This document shows, piece by piece, positions 24,331-35,583 of a DNA stretch of 64,000 bases (position 1 is the stretch's first letter; every line of letters begins with the position of its first letter). Under the pieces are notes generated by a model. The model made no database searches. It was not told the DNA's origin and saw only the letters and a list, made by a program, of their open reading frames with translations. The stretch is from Drosophila persimilis (taxonomy: Eukaryota > Arthropoda > Insecta > Diptera > Drosophilidae), in assembly GCF_003286085.1 (NCBI RefSeq), contig NW_020825350.1, positions 1,178,001 to 1,242,000 of the forward strand, written 5' to 3'. A program made the position numbers and the translations under genes.

Positions 24331-25288
24331 CACTTCGAGACCCAGGTCACAAATACGAGACAAAAACGTATGAGTTGCGCTTTTCGAATCGGTTTAAGAG
24401 GTAGACTCTACTTTATTTGTAATTTAATTTTTTTTAAGTATTCGAATTACCTCGATGAATTGTTGTTATTAAGAGCAGTGTGTGTGCAGCCCTTTATGTT
24501 TTTCTAAGTGTTGGCTCCCCCGGATTGGTTAAGCTGTTTTAGAATTAGATAGCTTCCGTGTGTGCTTTAATTGTTCCTGTTTCCATTTCTGTTAAATCTC
24601 GATTGACTTTAGGTTTTTTTTTTAAATTAAATAGTCAGTTTTAACACTAAAAATCTTATTAATTAATTATATGTGTCCATTTGTAAAAGATTATGATTAA
24701 GACAAACGCATATCATATTGGTCAAATTACACGCATTCAATAAATCTAATTTACAATTTACAAAATGAATCGAAACTGTATTGTTCTTAGTTTGTAAACA
24801 GTGTGTGATAGAAAACTGACTTAATGGGCTGTCCTATTCAAGTGGCGAGGAGTGTATGTACATATATCCGAAGAACAGCTTAACAAATACAGCGCTAAAA
24901 GCATAACCTAAATGAATTAAGTGCGGGACAGAGATAGGAAGAGAAAAAGAGAGAGACAAAAGGGAAGCCGTATACAGTGTGCAACGCTTCAAGCGGTGCT
25001 CCTGCTGCCTACCATGCAATCCCATACCATACCATCCCGTACATCTATCTCGCTCTCTTTCCCATCTGGCGACTGGAAGTTTCCATGAAATATCACAAAA
25101 TAAAAAGTGAATTATGCTCCTGTGCGGCCTATCCAAGCAGCGCAGCAGTAGTTTCGGAAACAGTCAGGGAGTAACAGCGGAAAAAGCGCGAGATGGAGAA
25201 GAGAAAATAAATAGAAACATAAACATCATGAAAAAGTATGTATAGAACTTAATTGAAACTTTTTAGTTTTAATCTTCACTTTAATTAT
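24331..25288. other. Non-coding DNA
   Basis: No gene is supported. A purine-rich stretch lies at 24,930-24,965 and a CCATACCATACC-type tract near 25,020. Part may belong to the Tc1-like or Ty3/gypsy relics on either side. Confidence 0.4.
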
Positions 25289-26350
25289 GAAAAATAGAAC
25301 AAGCTTCAGTAGAAAATCAAAGGAAGGGCCAGCGGAGAGCTACATGAAGTTGTCCGAAGTTGCAATGTATAATCTGCTAGTTCAGTAAAACCTCCCACAG
25401 TTCAAGAGTTTCTATATCGACTCTCAGCACTGGCCGCAGATAGTTTGAGCAATGATTTCACTTGTTTATGCAAGAATTGGCACATCGTTATTCTGGATGA
25501 GATGGGCTATCGGAAAATTGTAGGTAGTGTAGATTGGGAAGAGTTTTGCGAAGCCCTTAGGGGCCGGAATCAAGATCACAAGGATGATGTATTTATGGAA
25601 GTGTGAGTTTTTGATGTTTTTTAAGACGACTTAGTGACTCTTGCGCTATTCCTCTGAATAAGTATAGATTAGTACCATTCTTGTCATTCTTAATAAATCT
25701 AGATTTTAAGCAGAAATTGTATGTTATTGACTACGGCATTGGAGAGGTACTTGTACAGTTATCAGACGAGGGAGTAGAGAACATCATGGCGTTTATGTCC
25801 TCAATAGTGCACAACGCAACTATATTATTCCAGAACGTGAGTGTCTCGCAGGTCTTGAGAAAATCGAACGATTCCGGTGCTACTTCCGAATATCTGTTGC
25901 AGGAGTTGGAAGTATGGCTACTGCGATAACCAAATCTGAAAGGTGGATTAGATCGGTGGGCGGTCCATTTTCTTGCTCTTATTCAGATATAGCTTCCCTT
26001 GACAAAATATTTCCCGAGCTCCATTTACACTCATATTGTCTTAATGACAAAGACTAATAGAAGCTAAGGTTGAAATTAGTAGAGAACCAGGAAAATTACC
26101 CTGACATAAACGTAATAGATTATTTTTATATATCCGTGACGATAGTGGTGAATCTAGTAACCAGAATAGTTGGAAACTATGGCTTCCAGTGGGATCGACT
26201 CAGGATGTTATTAGAATATTTCACGATTCTATTGTTACTGCACACTGCGGTATGGGTAAGACCAAAGAAAATATAAATAGAGACAAAATTCCTGGCTTAC
26301 CACGAGATATACGTACTCTAAAGTGTACTCCCCGTCATATAATGAAACGA
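25289..26350 (+). mobile_element. Ty3/gypsy retroelement fossil (RNase H to integrase zinc finger)
   Basis: Old, heavily broken remnant. The RNase H region (about 25,690-25,900) shows the TERECLA-equivalent ERECLAGLEKIERFRCYF. The integrase H2C2 zinc-finger region (about 26,150-26,290) shows LPVGSTQDVIRIFHDSIVTA and HCGMGK, the usual HDS...HxGxxK spacing. No LTRs were identified and most of the element is absent. It carries many breaks and looks old. The 200-bp exon-like block at its start (25,401-25,600) may or may not belong to it. Confidence 0.6.
25401..25600 (+). other. Exon-like open block of unknown origin
   Basis: A 70-codon open stretch has protein-like composition (it includes CLCKNWHIVILDEMGYRKIV). 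It is preceded by a good acceptor (CCTCCCACAG, ending 25,400) and ends at a consensus donor (GTGAGT from 25,601). It has no ATG and I do not recognise it. It could be a host exon, or a gag-like piece of the adjacent Ty3/gypsy fossil (the WEEFCEALRGR segment is reminiscent of gag). Confidence 0.25.
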
Positions 26351-27179
26351 ATTGAGAGATAGGTGGGTAAATAGCTGGGATATTTGCGGGCAATTCAAAG
26401 CCATGTGACCCCAATGTCTATTTTGATGAATTCGTCTGAGAGCTAGGAGAATTACTTAAAGAAGGATTGATATTTCGAGATTGTGTTTCCGAATATCTGT
26501 GAGAGCAATTAGATGCGATGCGCCAGCCCGCGCTTTTATATTGGGTGTGAAATATCATTCGGGCTTTTATTCTTATAACTATTGCATTCAGAAAGAAGAA
26601 ACTTGCTGTGAGCTCTAATTTTCAAGAAATCATTTAACCCACCACGAACCAATAATAGCTTCTGTTAAGCTACTGAGCTTCTTCAGGAGCTCTAACGCTT
26701 GGATCAGCCAAGAGCAGGCCCCGCAAATAACGGTTGACACTTTCGGCGTGTCTGATAAAAACCTCTCATTTACGGACACATTGAGAAAAGGGACAGAAAA
26801 GAGCCGATCTAATCTGTTTTTGCTTAACTCGCTCTTCGCTCAAGCAAAGACCGATTTTTTCACTTCTCTTTTGTTCCTGTTTTTCACTGAGCATCTTGTC
26901 GCGAGCGAACGAAAAAGTGTCTTTTGCGTACATATGTATGCGTGATTGTACGTGTGGTGGCTGTGGCAACGATTGGGAGCTTAAAATGAATCAGGAAAAT
27001 CAAAACAAAAATGTTCGTTTGTGTTATAAAGGAAGGCCATTTTTGCTCTTGGATAGTCTCTCTCTCTCTCTCTCAATGATTCCTATAACGTTACGCAATG
27101 TAATGAATTATGCGAAAATATGTGTCTATCAAATACAACATAAAAAGTCTTACAAAGGGAAATAATATCACTTAAAATA
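26351..27179. other. Non-coding DNA between two element relics
   Basis: It may contain terminal sequence of the flanking elements. A (TC)n run lies at about 27,057-27,075. No gene is supported. Confidence 0.4.
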
Positions 27180-28492
27180 GATGTTGCCACTAGAATGGAC
27201 AAAGCAATTCTGTGTGTAAATTTACAAATAATACACTCAACGCTGTGTAAGAGTGAGATCGTCGCAAAGGCTTTAGGGATGATACAGCTACTACATTCGC
27301 ATACCGGGCTGTACATCAAAGAAAAACTATGGAGATCCTACAAGATTACGGAATAGAGCTTGATCAAGTCTTCAAATAAGAATTAAATTACAGACATCAA
27401 ATTCTAATTATCTTCAACGTCAAAGAAAAATAATTGTACGTGCAGCATTACATCGGATAATGTTAGAAATATGATTAAAGCCATTGACATTTTAAATGAT
27501 GATGCTACGGAAGAATCTCTTTTGGATGACGACGAAGAATGGAGACGATGTTATGGAAAATCTTGATACCATTGAACTGGCAAATATTCACCTCGTGCAC
27601 ACCGTGCTGCACTCGCGCAGCAGTTCGAAATCAGCAATAAGATTAATAGTTGCCGCAAAGTGTGCAAAGCGCTGCGTACAGGAACCTATAGGTAAGTAAA
27701 GATATCACCTTTTTTTCTTTAATTATGTAACATATACAAGCTAAGCACTATTTAAACTGCACAGGCGTATCTTAATCGACCACAAGAAACCATTCCTTCG
27801 CGAGACGTTGTCACTAGATGGAATTCCACTTACATAATGTTAGACAAATTATTTGAATTAAAGGAGTTTCTTACCGTGGAGTCTATTATGAGTTACGACA
27901 TTGACTGGGATTGGATTGAACTTTATATTGCTGCGTTCAAAGACACGTAAAACTGCACCAGACGCAATTAGTGTACAGTGAGTTCTTTATAATATGGATG
28001 GAGCTCAAACTGAAGTGCGAAAAAAGTCAAAATTATATGACAAAAAAGTTATTGCAACAGATTACAAAACGAGAATGCAAGTTGCTCGAAAATGAAGCAT
28101 TATTAGCTGCAATTTATATGGTAGTAAACATAATATGAACTGACCAACAAAAATTGTTGGACAAACAAAAATTTTGCTAACAAAAAAAGAGCCAAACCCA
28201 AATAGAGCCATTTCCTGAACATTTTCTGCAACATTTTTACTGATGTAGAGAACTGTGCTATGAACAATGGCCGTTTACCATTAAATGCCGATATATTGCA
28301 GTTTTTTCCAACATGAAGCTAAGATCACCACACTTGAATTCGCTCACACAGGTGGTGCTGGCTACACCGGCCACTCAGGTATCGGTCGAACGAGCATTTT
28401 CAGCGCCTTATTATGTTTTGAATGAAAAACGTTGCTCTATAAGTGCGAAAAATAGTAACTCCTTGTTAGTGGTTAAGCTTAATTCTTATTAA
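27180..28492 (+). pseudogene. Decayed hAT transposase gene
   Basis: Frame-shifted pieces in order give typical hAT blocks. These are SDNVRNMIKAIDILND with an acidic run (27,455-27,545), an RWNSTY-type block WNSTYIMLDKLFELKEFL (27,820-27,870), ECKLLENEALLAAIYM (28,070-28,120) and the C-terminal dimerisation block TPATQVSVERAFSALYYVLN with KRCSISAKN (28,365-28,460). The last is the most conserved hAT signature. Several stops and frame changes break the gene and the N-terminal BED finger is not recognisable. A putative intron (GTAAGT at 27,692 to an acceptor near 27,766) may be original. Confidence 0.75.
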
Positions 28493-29699
28493 TAAAAAAT
28501 ATATATACATACATCCATGTGTACAAAATAATTTATAACGGTGAGAGACCGTGTCTGCGTGGTCTTTTCCAGTTACGTCAGGGTTGAGAAAGCAAAGGAA
28601 AAAAGTGTTGACCGTTGTTTGCGAGCTATGGCCAAGAGTGAAGGATCTCAGCGCCACCTAGTGGTCGGCACGGTAGGGTCCTGTGGCAGAGCAAGCGCCA
28701 TCTATGCTATAAGTATGGGGGTCACGAAAAGGGGCATAGAAAGGGGCGAGAGATTAACAGGCTGAATTGTCAACTTTTGCTGGAAGTTCGCCTTCCTCTT
28801 TGAGATGGCCCGAGGGCTCTAGCTTTCCTAGGGGCTTGGCTTCGGTCCCATCCCGTTTTGGCGCTCGACCCGAGCATTTCGATTTTTAGCAGCATAAAGA
28901 TATTTTTATGTGCTTCGAAAGAGAACAACAGCAGACAGAGGAGAAAAGTGTCATTCAGCAGTGCGAGGGAAGGGCGTTTGTATTACTCCTGCATCAGCTT
29001 ATATTTCAGCCATATTTCGTGATTGATCTTCGTTTCACAAAGTTTCAACAACAAGTCGCCGAGACGCCAAGGAAATCGGGTGTCCAAGCAACACGAATCA
29101 AACTTTAACCCGGCGACCCCACAGGGGTCGAGAGGAGCAGCCGTCAAGATCGGAGTTGAATTTGCCGGCCCAAGTCAACAGGCACTAAAAAGGGGCATGG
29201 CGAGGTGTGCGATAGATTCTCATCAGCGGAAAGGTCCCGGAGGAAAAACGGAGTAAATGCGAAAAAAATAAAAATAAACGGAAAAAAATACCTTCAATAA
29301 TAATAATATGTTTTAGAGTTAAGTAATCTTAAATATTTTTTTTTTTGTTTTTTTTTTTTGTGTGTAATAATTGGTGGCAGTCGGCGAAAGGCAGACGAAG
29401 GCAAGGGCAAAAAGGGAAGACCCGAAGCATTTTTCGCTCCAAAAACTGGAATAAATGTTACAGAGTAACAGTGGAGAAAACAAAGAATTTTTTTTTTTGT
29501 AAGTGAGTTGTTTCCGTCTCGCTTTTGTGTTACTCAATCTTGGGGCCCAAATGGAGTTCCATTTTCAGGTCCGGATCAGGTCAGGAAATTAATTTTTCAT
29601 TTCGACTCAAAGCCCGCTTTGAGGGGCAAAGCCAAGTGAGAAAAGTGAGAGCCACTCACAAAGAAAAGGAGAGTGAGATAAATACCAGGATTTTTCTTC
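28493..29699. other. Non-coding DNA, origin unclear
   Basis: Relatively GC-rich blocks at 28.6-28.9 and 29.1-29.25 kb alternate with T-rich runs (29,330-29,360). The texture suggests unrecognised mobile-element DNA. No ends, primer-binding site or coding motif could be established. Confidence 0.35.
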
Positions 29700-29812
29700 C
29701 TCCCTTTTCGGTCTTCCTATTGACTCTCCGCAAGCGGAAACGCTTCTTTCTGGACGTTACACACCTCCACTATCACCACAAATCTAAAATATTCTGAGTA
29801 CCGGGTACAATA
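29700..29812 (-). mobile_element. DINE-1 head fragment
   Basis: This is the inverted head of DINE-1: GGAAACGCTTCTTTCTGGAC, GTTACACACCTCC, ACCACAAATCTAAAATATTC and AGTACCGGGTAC. These match the ends of the near-full copies at 12.9 and 36.6 kb. Confidence 0.65.
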
Positions 29813-30870
29813 AAATTATTGTGTGCCAGACTGACCAAATCGGCCATTGTGCGTCGCCTCGACAGCACTGCAGCAGCCGCTGTAATGGAATTTTTAAGAT
29901 TGTTGATACAACAGCATCAGGTCGGTTTAACGGCACGTGTTTATTTTTAGAGCAGCAAACTTGATGGAGATTTGGTAGATTTTGGCTGCCGCCATCACAT
30001 CAATGAGATTTTACTGAAAGCTCTGTATGAATTAAAAGTTACGCAAATATCAAAAAGTCAAGATATTTCCCTTTTTACAAAGCTAAAGGATGCTTGGAAA
30101 TTATGGACCTTTCTAAAATACAGTTCTCCGAAATTTGGAAGTGTAATTTAACCGTTCTCAATGTAATTAGTACATGGAGTTTTTTCAAGCAAAACTTTAA
30201 GAAAATTATACAAGAGATGACTTTCATGAGTATAATGAACTTTTTATAGAATTCCTTCGTGGTCCAATATGGACGGGAACAGAAAATTTGGCATCCTGGG
30301 GCATCAAGCTCGTTGGATGTCACGAGCAAAATTTTAAGCTTTTATCTCAAGTTTACAAAAAAAAAAAGAAATCGCAGTTGCTTACGACCTTTAATTTTTC
30401 ATATTATCTACCCATGTATGTAAAGCCATGGCTTCAAAGTGCCTCGGCAGTAAAAGCACCGTATTTATGGTCTTTAAAATCGGAAAATATTGAAGAAGCT
30501 TTATCAAAAGCAGCTTTAAAGAAATTTTTGTTAAATGTATGGTATGTTAATGAAATATCAGTTCTCGTACGAATTCGATTCTGAAAATATTTTGTATAAA
30601 AAACTTAAGCTCAGAAACGATTTTTACTTCGTCAAAATTATTATGCCGACTAAAAGTGACCATGTGGACAAATTTTTTATTATTTATTTATTTTTTTTAC
30701 TAGAACATAGCTCATTAAAAAAATTATAATAAATATTGCAACAACATTACGCTTTTCAAAATTAGGTTAGAGACTTTTTGTTATCATGCATCATAATTCT
30801 TAGAGCATAATGTCAAAAACCTTTTACTGATTTAAAAGGTTTTTACATCAAAGTAAATGAAGTAATCAGG
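29813..30870 (+). pseudogene. Transposase-like relic, family uncertain
   Basis: Between about 30,230 and 30,700 shifting frames read FGILGHQARWMSRAKF, then FSYYLPMYVKPWLQSASAVK, then ALSKAALKKFLLNVWYVNEI. This order (HKARWM, then WL..P.A..AP, then LKKF..HLWYL) resembles transposase-derived proteins seen repeatedly in insect genomes. I cannot name the superfamily with certainty. There is no intact frame. Confidence 0.35.
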
Positions 30871-31467
30871 CAGGCTCCGTTTTTCATTTACTTTTGCGGA
30901 TTACGTTTTCAGCCAAAACGTTTCGTTTTCGTTTTAAGGTTTTCCATTTTTCACATATTTTTTTTATCGATATGTTACATTTTGAAGTCCGAATTAAATT
31001 GGGCGGGAAACAGCTGTGCTCACCCAGATGTTCTGTTAAGTACATGTTACAAGCACAGTCTGAGCTGTTACATGCACATTTGTGCTGTTATACGCAAAAA
31101 TTTATTTATTGCCAACGTTCCGATAACCAAATCGGAATGCGTCAGCTGCTTACACCAAAACGAAATTTGTTGTTACTGTGGCCAATTTTTTCCGAGCCAA
31201 ATTTGAGGTTGGGTTAAAATAAAATTATTTATAAAGAAAGCACAAGTTAAATTACCCTGATATAGGTATCAAGTTTATCTATTTTTTTCCTTTTGCAATT
31301 AAGGTTCGTTTTGTTGTATAAAAAGCCGTTTACTTTTCATTTCGTCAACGAAAATGTTTTCGTTTTGAAAACGAAGAAATCTTGCGGAATGGGAAAAAGA
31401 GAGCCCCAATTTATGTGATTTCAAAAGTAAATCGGAAAACTTTTGTGAATGTGAAAAACGGAGCCTG
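30871..31467. mobile_element. 597-bp non-autonomous inverted-repeat element (MITE-like)
   Basis: The 16-base end CAGGCTCCGTTTTTCA is found inverted as TGAAAAACGGAGCCTG at 31,452-31,467. Sub-terminal TTTCGTTTTCGTTTT-rich stretches mirror each other at both ends, and each end has a further ATTTACTTTT block. No target-site duplication was evident and no transposase is encoded. The ends would suit a hAT- or P-type element, but that is inference. Confidence 0.6.
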
Positions 31468-33869
31468 GCTGAATATGTCAATTTGTTAAAGTTTTTAAGT
31501 TTCAATAAATTTATAAAGTAGTATTAGAAGAGAATTGTGTACAGATTTTTAACTCATTGGCTTGCATTCCATGGAAATGTCGATCAGTTTGGAAAGGGTA
31601 ATATTTACTTTAGCTGCCCAAAAATCAAATTTTTTAGTTTGGAAATTGATTATAAATTGTATGCAAGCACTGGCAAAATTTAATAGTTTTGTCAGAAAAC
31701 TTAAATATCTAAGGATTCCGTGTCACCTACAGAAAGTTCGGAGGATTTCGAAAAAACATTCCAGGCAAAAAACCGTTGAGTATATATGTAGTTTTCTTAT
31801 CTTATCTATAAATAATTTTCGAATAGAGCATACTAAATTTGCTTTGCTTCCCTATTTCTGTTCCTGTCCACCTTTCATCCCCTGTTATCACAACCTTGGC
31901 AGATTATGAAATCAGAACTGTTCCCCATTATGAAAGAAAGGATGGCAGAGGGCAGAGGTAGAGTTTAAATGTTGGAGAAAACCTTAATTAGAGCATTTAA
32001 AACGTTTGCTTTATGGCCGTTGAGGTCATAATGAGCTGGAAGCGGGGTCCGGGGCTCCTTGTCGCTTGTCCTTTATGGTTAAAAATTGTCTGATACAACC
32101 GACACTCGAGGGCGCCTGTCGCCATTATGTGGATTGTCAAGGCGACTGCTGACGGAAAGAATGGGAGGCCTCTTCATGCAGTCTTTCTCCCCTCTGCCCA
32201 GCTCTCTATTCTCTTGCTGTTAAACTTCTTTTGGAAATTTTCCTTTATTATTGCATTAGTTCCCTTCTCCGCTCTGCTGTTTTCTGTTCTGCACGGGTCT
32301 TGCACTGCCAGTTAATAGAAAAATCTGCAGACAGCAATGTCTTTCAAAGTTTTCCCGCTCCGCTACTTCGCCGCACAGTTGCGCTTTTCTTTGGCAGCGA
32401 CTGCATTTCATAATTTAGCCAGGCTTGCCGCTGCCCTGCCTCTGTCCCGGGCCTTTTTACAGCTACCTCCTTTGCCAGCAATTTTGATTGTGCCTGGCAA
32501 CGCCTTCAGCCTCCTTTAGCGCGGCGGGGACCACACAATATTTGAGTTAAGTTAAGTGGATTTTCCTTTCTTCTCGCTGCTTCCTTTCCTCTGATCAGCC
32601 ATATTCCTTATCCATTCCTTCCGTTCTGTTCCACTCGGCTCTGTTCCGGTTTGTTCGTCTTTTGCGGTTTTGTATGAAATTGAATTGGGTCAATGCGTCA
32701 AGGAAAAGTGCCAAATGTATGAATTGCAGTCTACAAAATACAAAAATAAAATACAACAGAACAGAGCTGTAAATGAAATATGCTCCCCGCCTTCCCCTTG
32801 AACCCACCGTATCCGAAAGAGTACAATCGGAAAAGTGAAAGGGAAAGTGAAACGGGAACTACTGGGGGGAAACTGATGAAAAGCGCAACAAAGTTCAGAC
32901 CACAAACTTCTGCAGCAGAATATGGCAATGCTGGAACTTTTGGAGTTGGCGGGGCACGAAAAAGTTCGATGGGAAATCGATGGAGAATTCTTTGGGAAGC
33001 GCTACTCAAGGAGTTTCTCAAGGAGAGAGCTCATAAGAATTTTTTGAACTTTTTTGGACTGGCATTTCTATGAAGAGAATGCAGTTCCTGAGAGCTTTTA
33101 TTGTCCACGCCATAATTGGGTAAGATTCAATCTTGGCTTCTGATCAGTGATTGCCATTCGAGACTTGCATTTTGCTTGTACACGATGCAATACTTTTTTC
33201 CTTTCGAGTGTTGCCTATTCCATGACTTTTCACCTTCCTTCCTTTCTTCTCTATGTTTAGCTTTTAAAAGCCAATTTAAGTGCTTAAGTCAACCGATTCC
33301 GCATCAACCCTCTTCACTCATTAAGTGAAATCCCCGAAAACAAATTGAAATGTGAGGCAACAGGGAAACGCATTAGGAGATCCAATCAGCCCATGGCCCC
33401 CATTATTCAGCCAGACTGCAAGTGACAAATGAGGCAACTAAATCATAATTTTGCCATCCACTGGAGCGAGCACGATGCTGATGCTCTGCACAGCTTTTCA
33501 TAGCCCGAAACCGCTCAGCTGAGCCTAGCTAACGCGCTGAGCCCATTAACAACTTTAAATTATTTCGCATAATTTATTGTCTGACATCCCGGTCGATTGA
33601 GCTCGAAATTATACCAGAAGCAACAGCAGACACAACACCCATATTCCTGTTCCATTACAAAGAGCGTTCGAGCTCTGTTTACTTGTTCATATATATTATT
33701 TTTGCATATACATATATATACCCGTACTTGTGTACGCCTATTAATTTAATTTGCGCACTAATAGGTCCGTAAGGCATTAAGCAGAACGTGGTCGCGGCAT
33801 GCTAAAAATGCACCATTAACGAAGCCAACAAGATCTCGCCTTTTGGCATAGCAAAATGATCAACGTTGC
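31468..33869. other. Intergenic DNA without recognised genes
   Basis: Composition shifts from AT-rich (31.5-31.9 kb) to ordinary unique DNA. Short overlapping frames on both strands at 32.1-33.3 kb have no motifs or exon structure. Confidence 0.5.
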
Positions 33870-34218
33870 ATGAAATGAAGATTCGTTGCGGAGGTTTAGG
33901 TACACTCCGAGGAGAAGTGTGGTTGCGGAGGTTTAAGTTCGCACCGAGGAGAATTGGCGGCGAAGGATAAAGTACACTCCGATAATAAAGGATCGTTAAA
34001 GCTGTTGGCTGCAGCCGTCAATGATGACAATGGCCCCGGGCGGGCTGCTTTTATTCACAAAAATCAGCTGTTACGCCCGGCCGTGTTCTTAACGCGTTTA
34101 GCCTTGATCAGCAAGTAGTGTGACTTGGTTGGTGGCTGCGCTGCGGGCACAATTGTACGAACAGCTGAGAGTGTGACCGTTGGTCTGTTGCCGGCGGTCC
34201 CACTGGCTCCGGGCGCGG
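33870..34218 (-). mobile_element. LTR fossil related to the Ty3/gypsy element at 50-56 kb
   Basis: On the minus strand the segment contains the same ~35-bp unit that is arrayed in the LTRs of the 49,983-56,112 element (CTCCTCGGWGYG...TAAACCTCCGCAAC), here in two diverged copies near 33,880-33,950. It also has the block CCAACGGTCACACTCTCAGC matching CCAACGGGCACACTATCAGC of those LTRs. No internal region is attached. It looks like a solo or truncated LTR of a related, older subfamily. Confidence 0.55.
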
Positions 34219-35115
34219 TTTTTTTTAAATATCTTTTTTTTTATAAAGTCAGATATAATTGAAATTAAGACTAAGTTATGACTGCCTTCAGCTGGCTGCT
34301 AAGGCCTTCGTCTTGGTAGTGGCCTATGTATATAAGGTTATTTATTTTTTTACTTATTTAAACTAATTTTGGGACATTTTTGGGTTACGTTTTGTAGTGT
34401 GGTGTTGTAAAGAGAGGGATGAGAGAGAGAACCAAATGGTTAATTGGGAGCTGATGGTTTTGTTTGGAGGTGGGAGGTAGGGGATGTTGAAGTCCTCGCT
34501 TGAGTCTTTGATTTTTTCTAATTTTTATGTTAGTTTGCTTTTTTGGGTTGCTGTCTTGTTTGATGTACATATTTCTGCAGTGTAGTAGTGTTTTCTATGT
34601 TTTTTTTTTTTGTAATAGAGTCTCTTCTTTGTTCTATTCCGGGTATGTTTGATGCGAAAAGTAAATTGGGGAAAGGGGTTGTTTATAGTGCTCCAAGTAA
34701 TATGCGGAGCTAAATAATGATTTGAGTTTATTGAGGGTTGATTTGGGGGAGTGGCCGTAGATAAAAAGTGCGTATTCTATTTTTGATATTAGGATTGCTT
34801 TTGTTTTTTTATAAGAGAGTGCAGTGTGTGTTGCAATTAAGTTAAGGGCTAGCTAAAATTTAATGTCGGGAAGTTTGTTAATTAATGTTGGTTGAATTTG
34901 TTTTATGTGCGAGTGCCATCTGTATTTACTATTTGTTTATTTATTATTTATTGTTAATCCGAAGTTTTTTGGGCTGGGGACTGCGGAAATGGGGTTATTG
35001 TTGCAGTTCTGCTTTCGGCAAATGTGGAGTTTTTGGGATTTTTGTAGGGATAGTGATGCTCCTGAATATGAGCGGAACTCATGGACGTTTGGCTCTTTTG
35101 TTGAAAGCTTGTTGA
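34219..35115 (-). mobile_element. Decayed LINE, 3' end with A-tail
   Basis: On the minus strand the piece reads from a reverse-transcriptase thumb region (ISAVPSPKNFGLTINNK, about 34,960-35,010) through LSYKKTKAILISKIEYALFI with YGHSPKSTLNKLKSLF (about 34,710-34,830). A basic C-terminal tail follows (to about 34,385), then a 3' UTR ending in an A8 run (T8 at 34,219-34,226). This is the order expected for an I/jockey-group LINE. It is 5'-truncated and carries stops and frame changes. Its A-tail abuts the LTR fossil, so it probably inserted into or beside it. Confidence 0.6.
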
Positions 35116-35583
35116 AAGAAATTTATTGATTTATTCAATTTAACTTTTATTTTTTCATTTTTTGAATAAAATTTACGGAATAAGTCTTATCACAAATCAA
35201 AATAATTCCTTTTTTTTTTAAAGAGGTTTTCCTCATTTTTATTTTAAAAAAATTAGAAAAAAAATGTTTTTTATTTTTTTAACATAAGTTTTTTTAGATG
35301 TCGCTTAGTATGACAAAATATAAATTTTGATTTATTCCATGTTGCTGTGTCATATTTCATTCACATTGATTTATTTAGGTAAAATTTTGCATTCATAGCT
35401 CTTATTAGCTATCCCTGCTTTTTACTACTGGTGTCTACTGTTCATTTAATGCTGTGATTAGGCCACTCATCAGCTATTCTTCAATAGTGTACAGAGTGGG
35501 AGCCCTCTGTAGCGGTATCACAATGGGAACATGCCGCACGGTTGTCAGGTGACAGGTGTGGGAGGTACACACTTTCAAAACTA
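35116..35583. other. T-rich non-coding DNA
   Basis: It is very AT-rich, with runs of T and A (35,200-35,300). No gene or element end was recognised. Confidence 0.4.
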
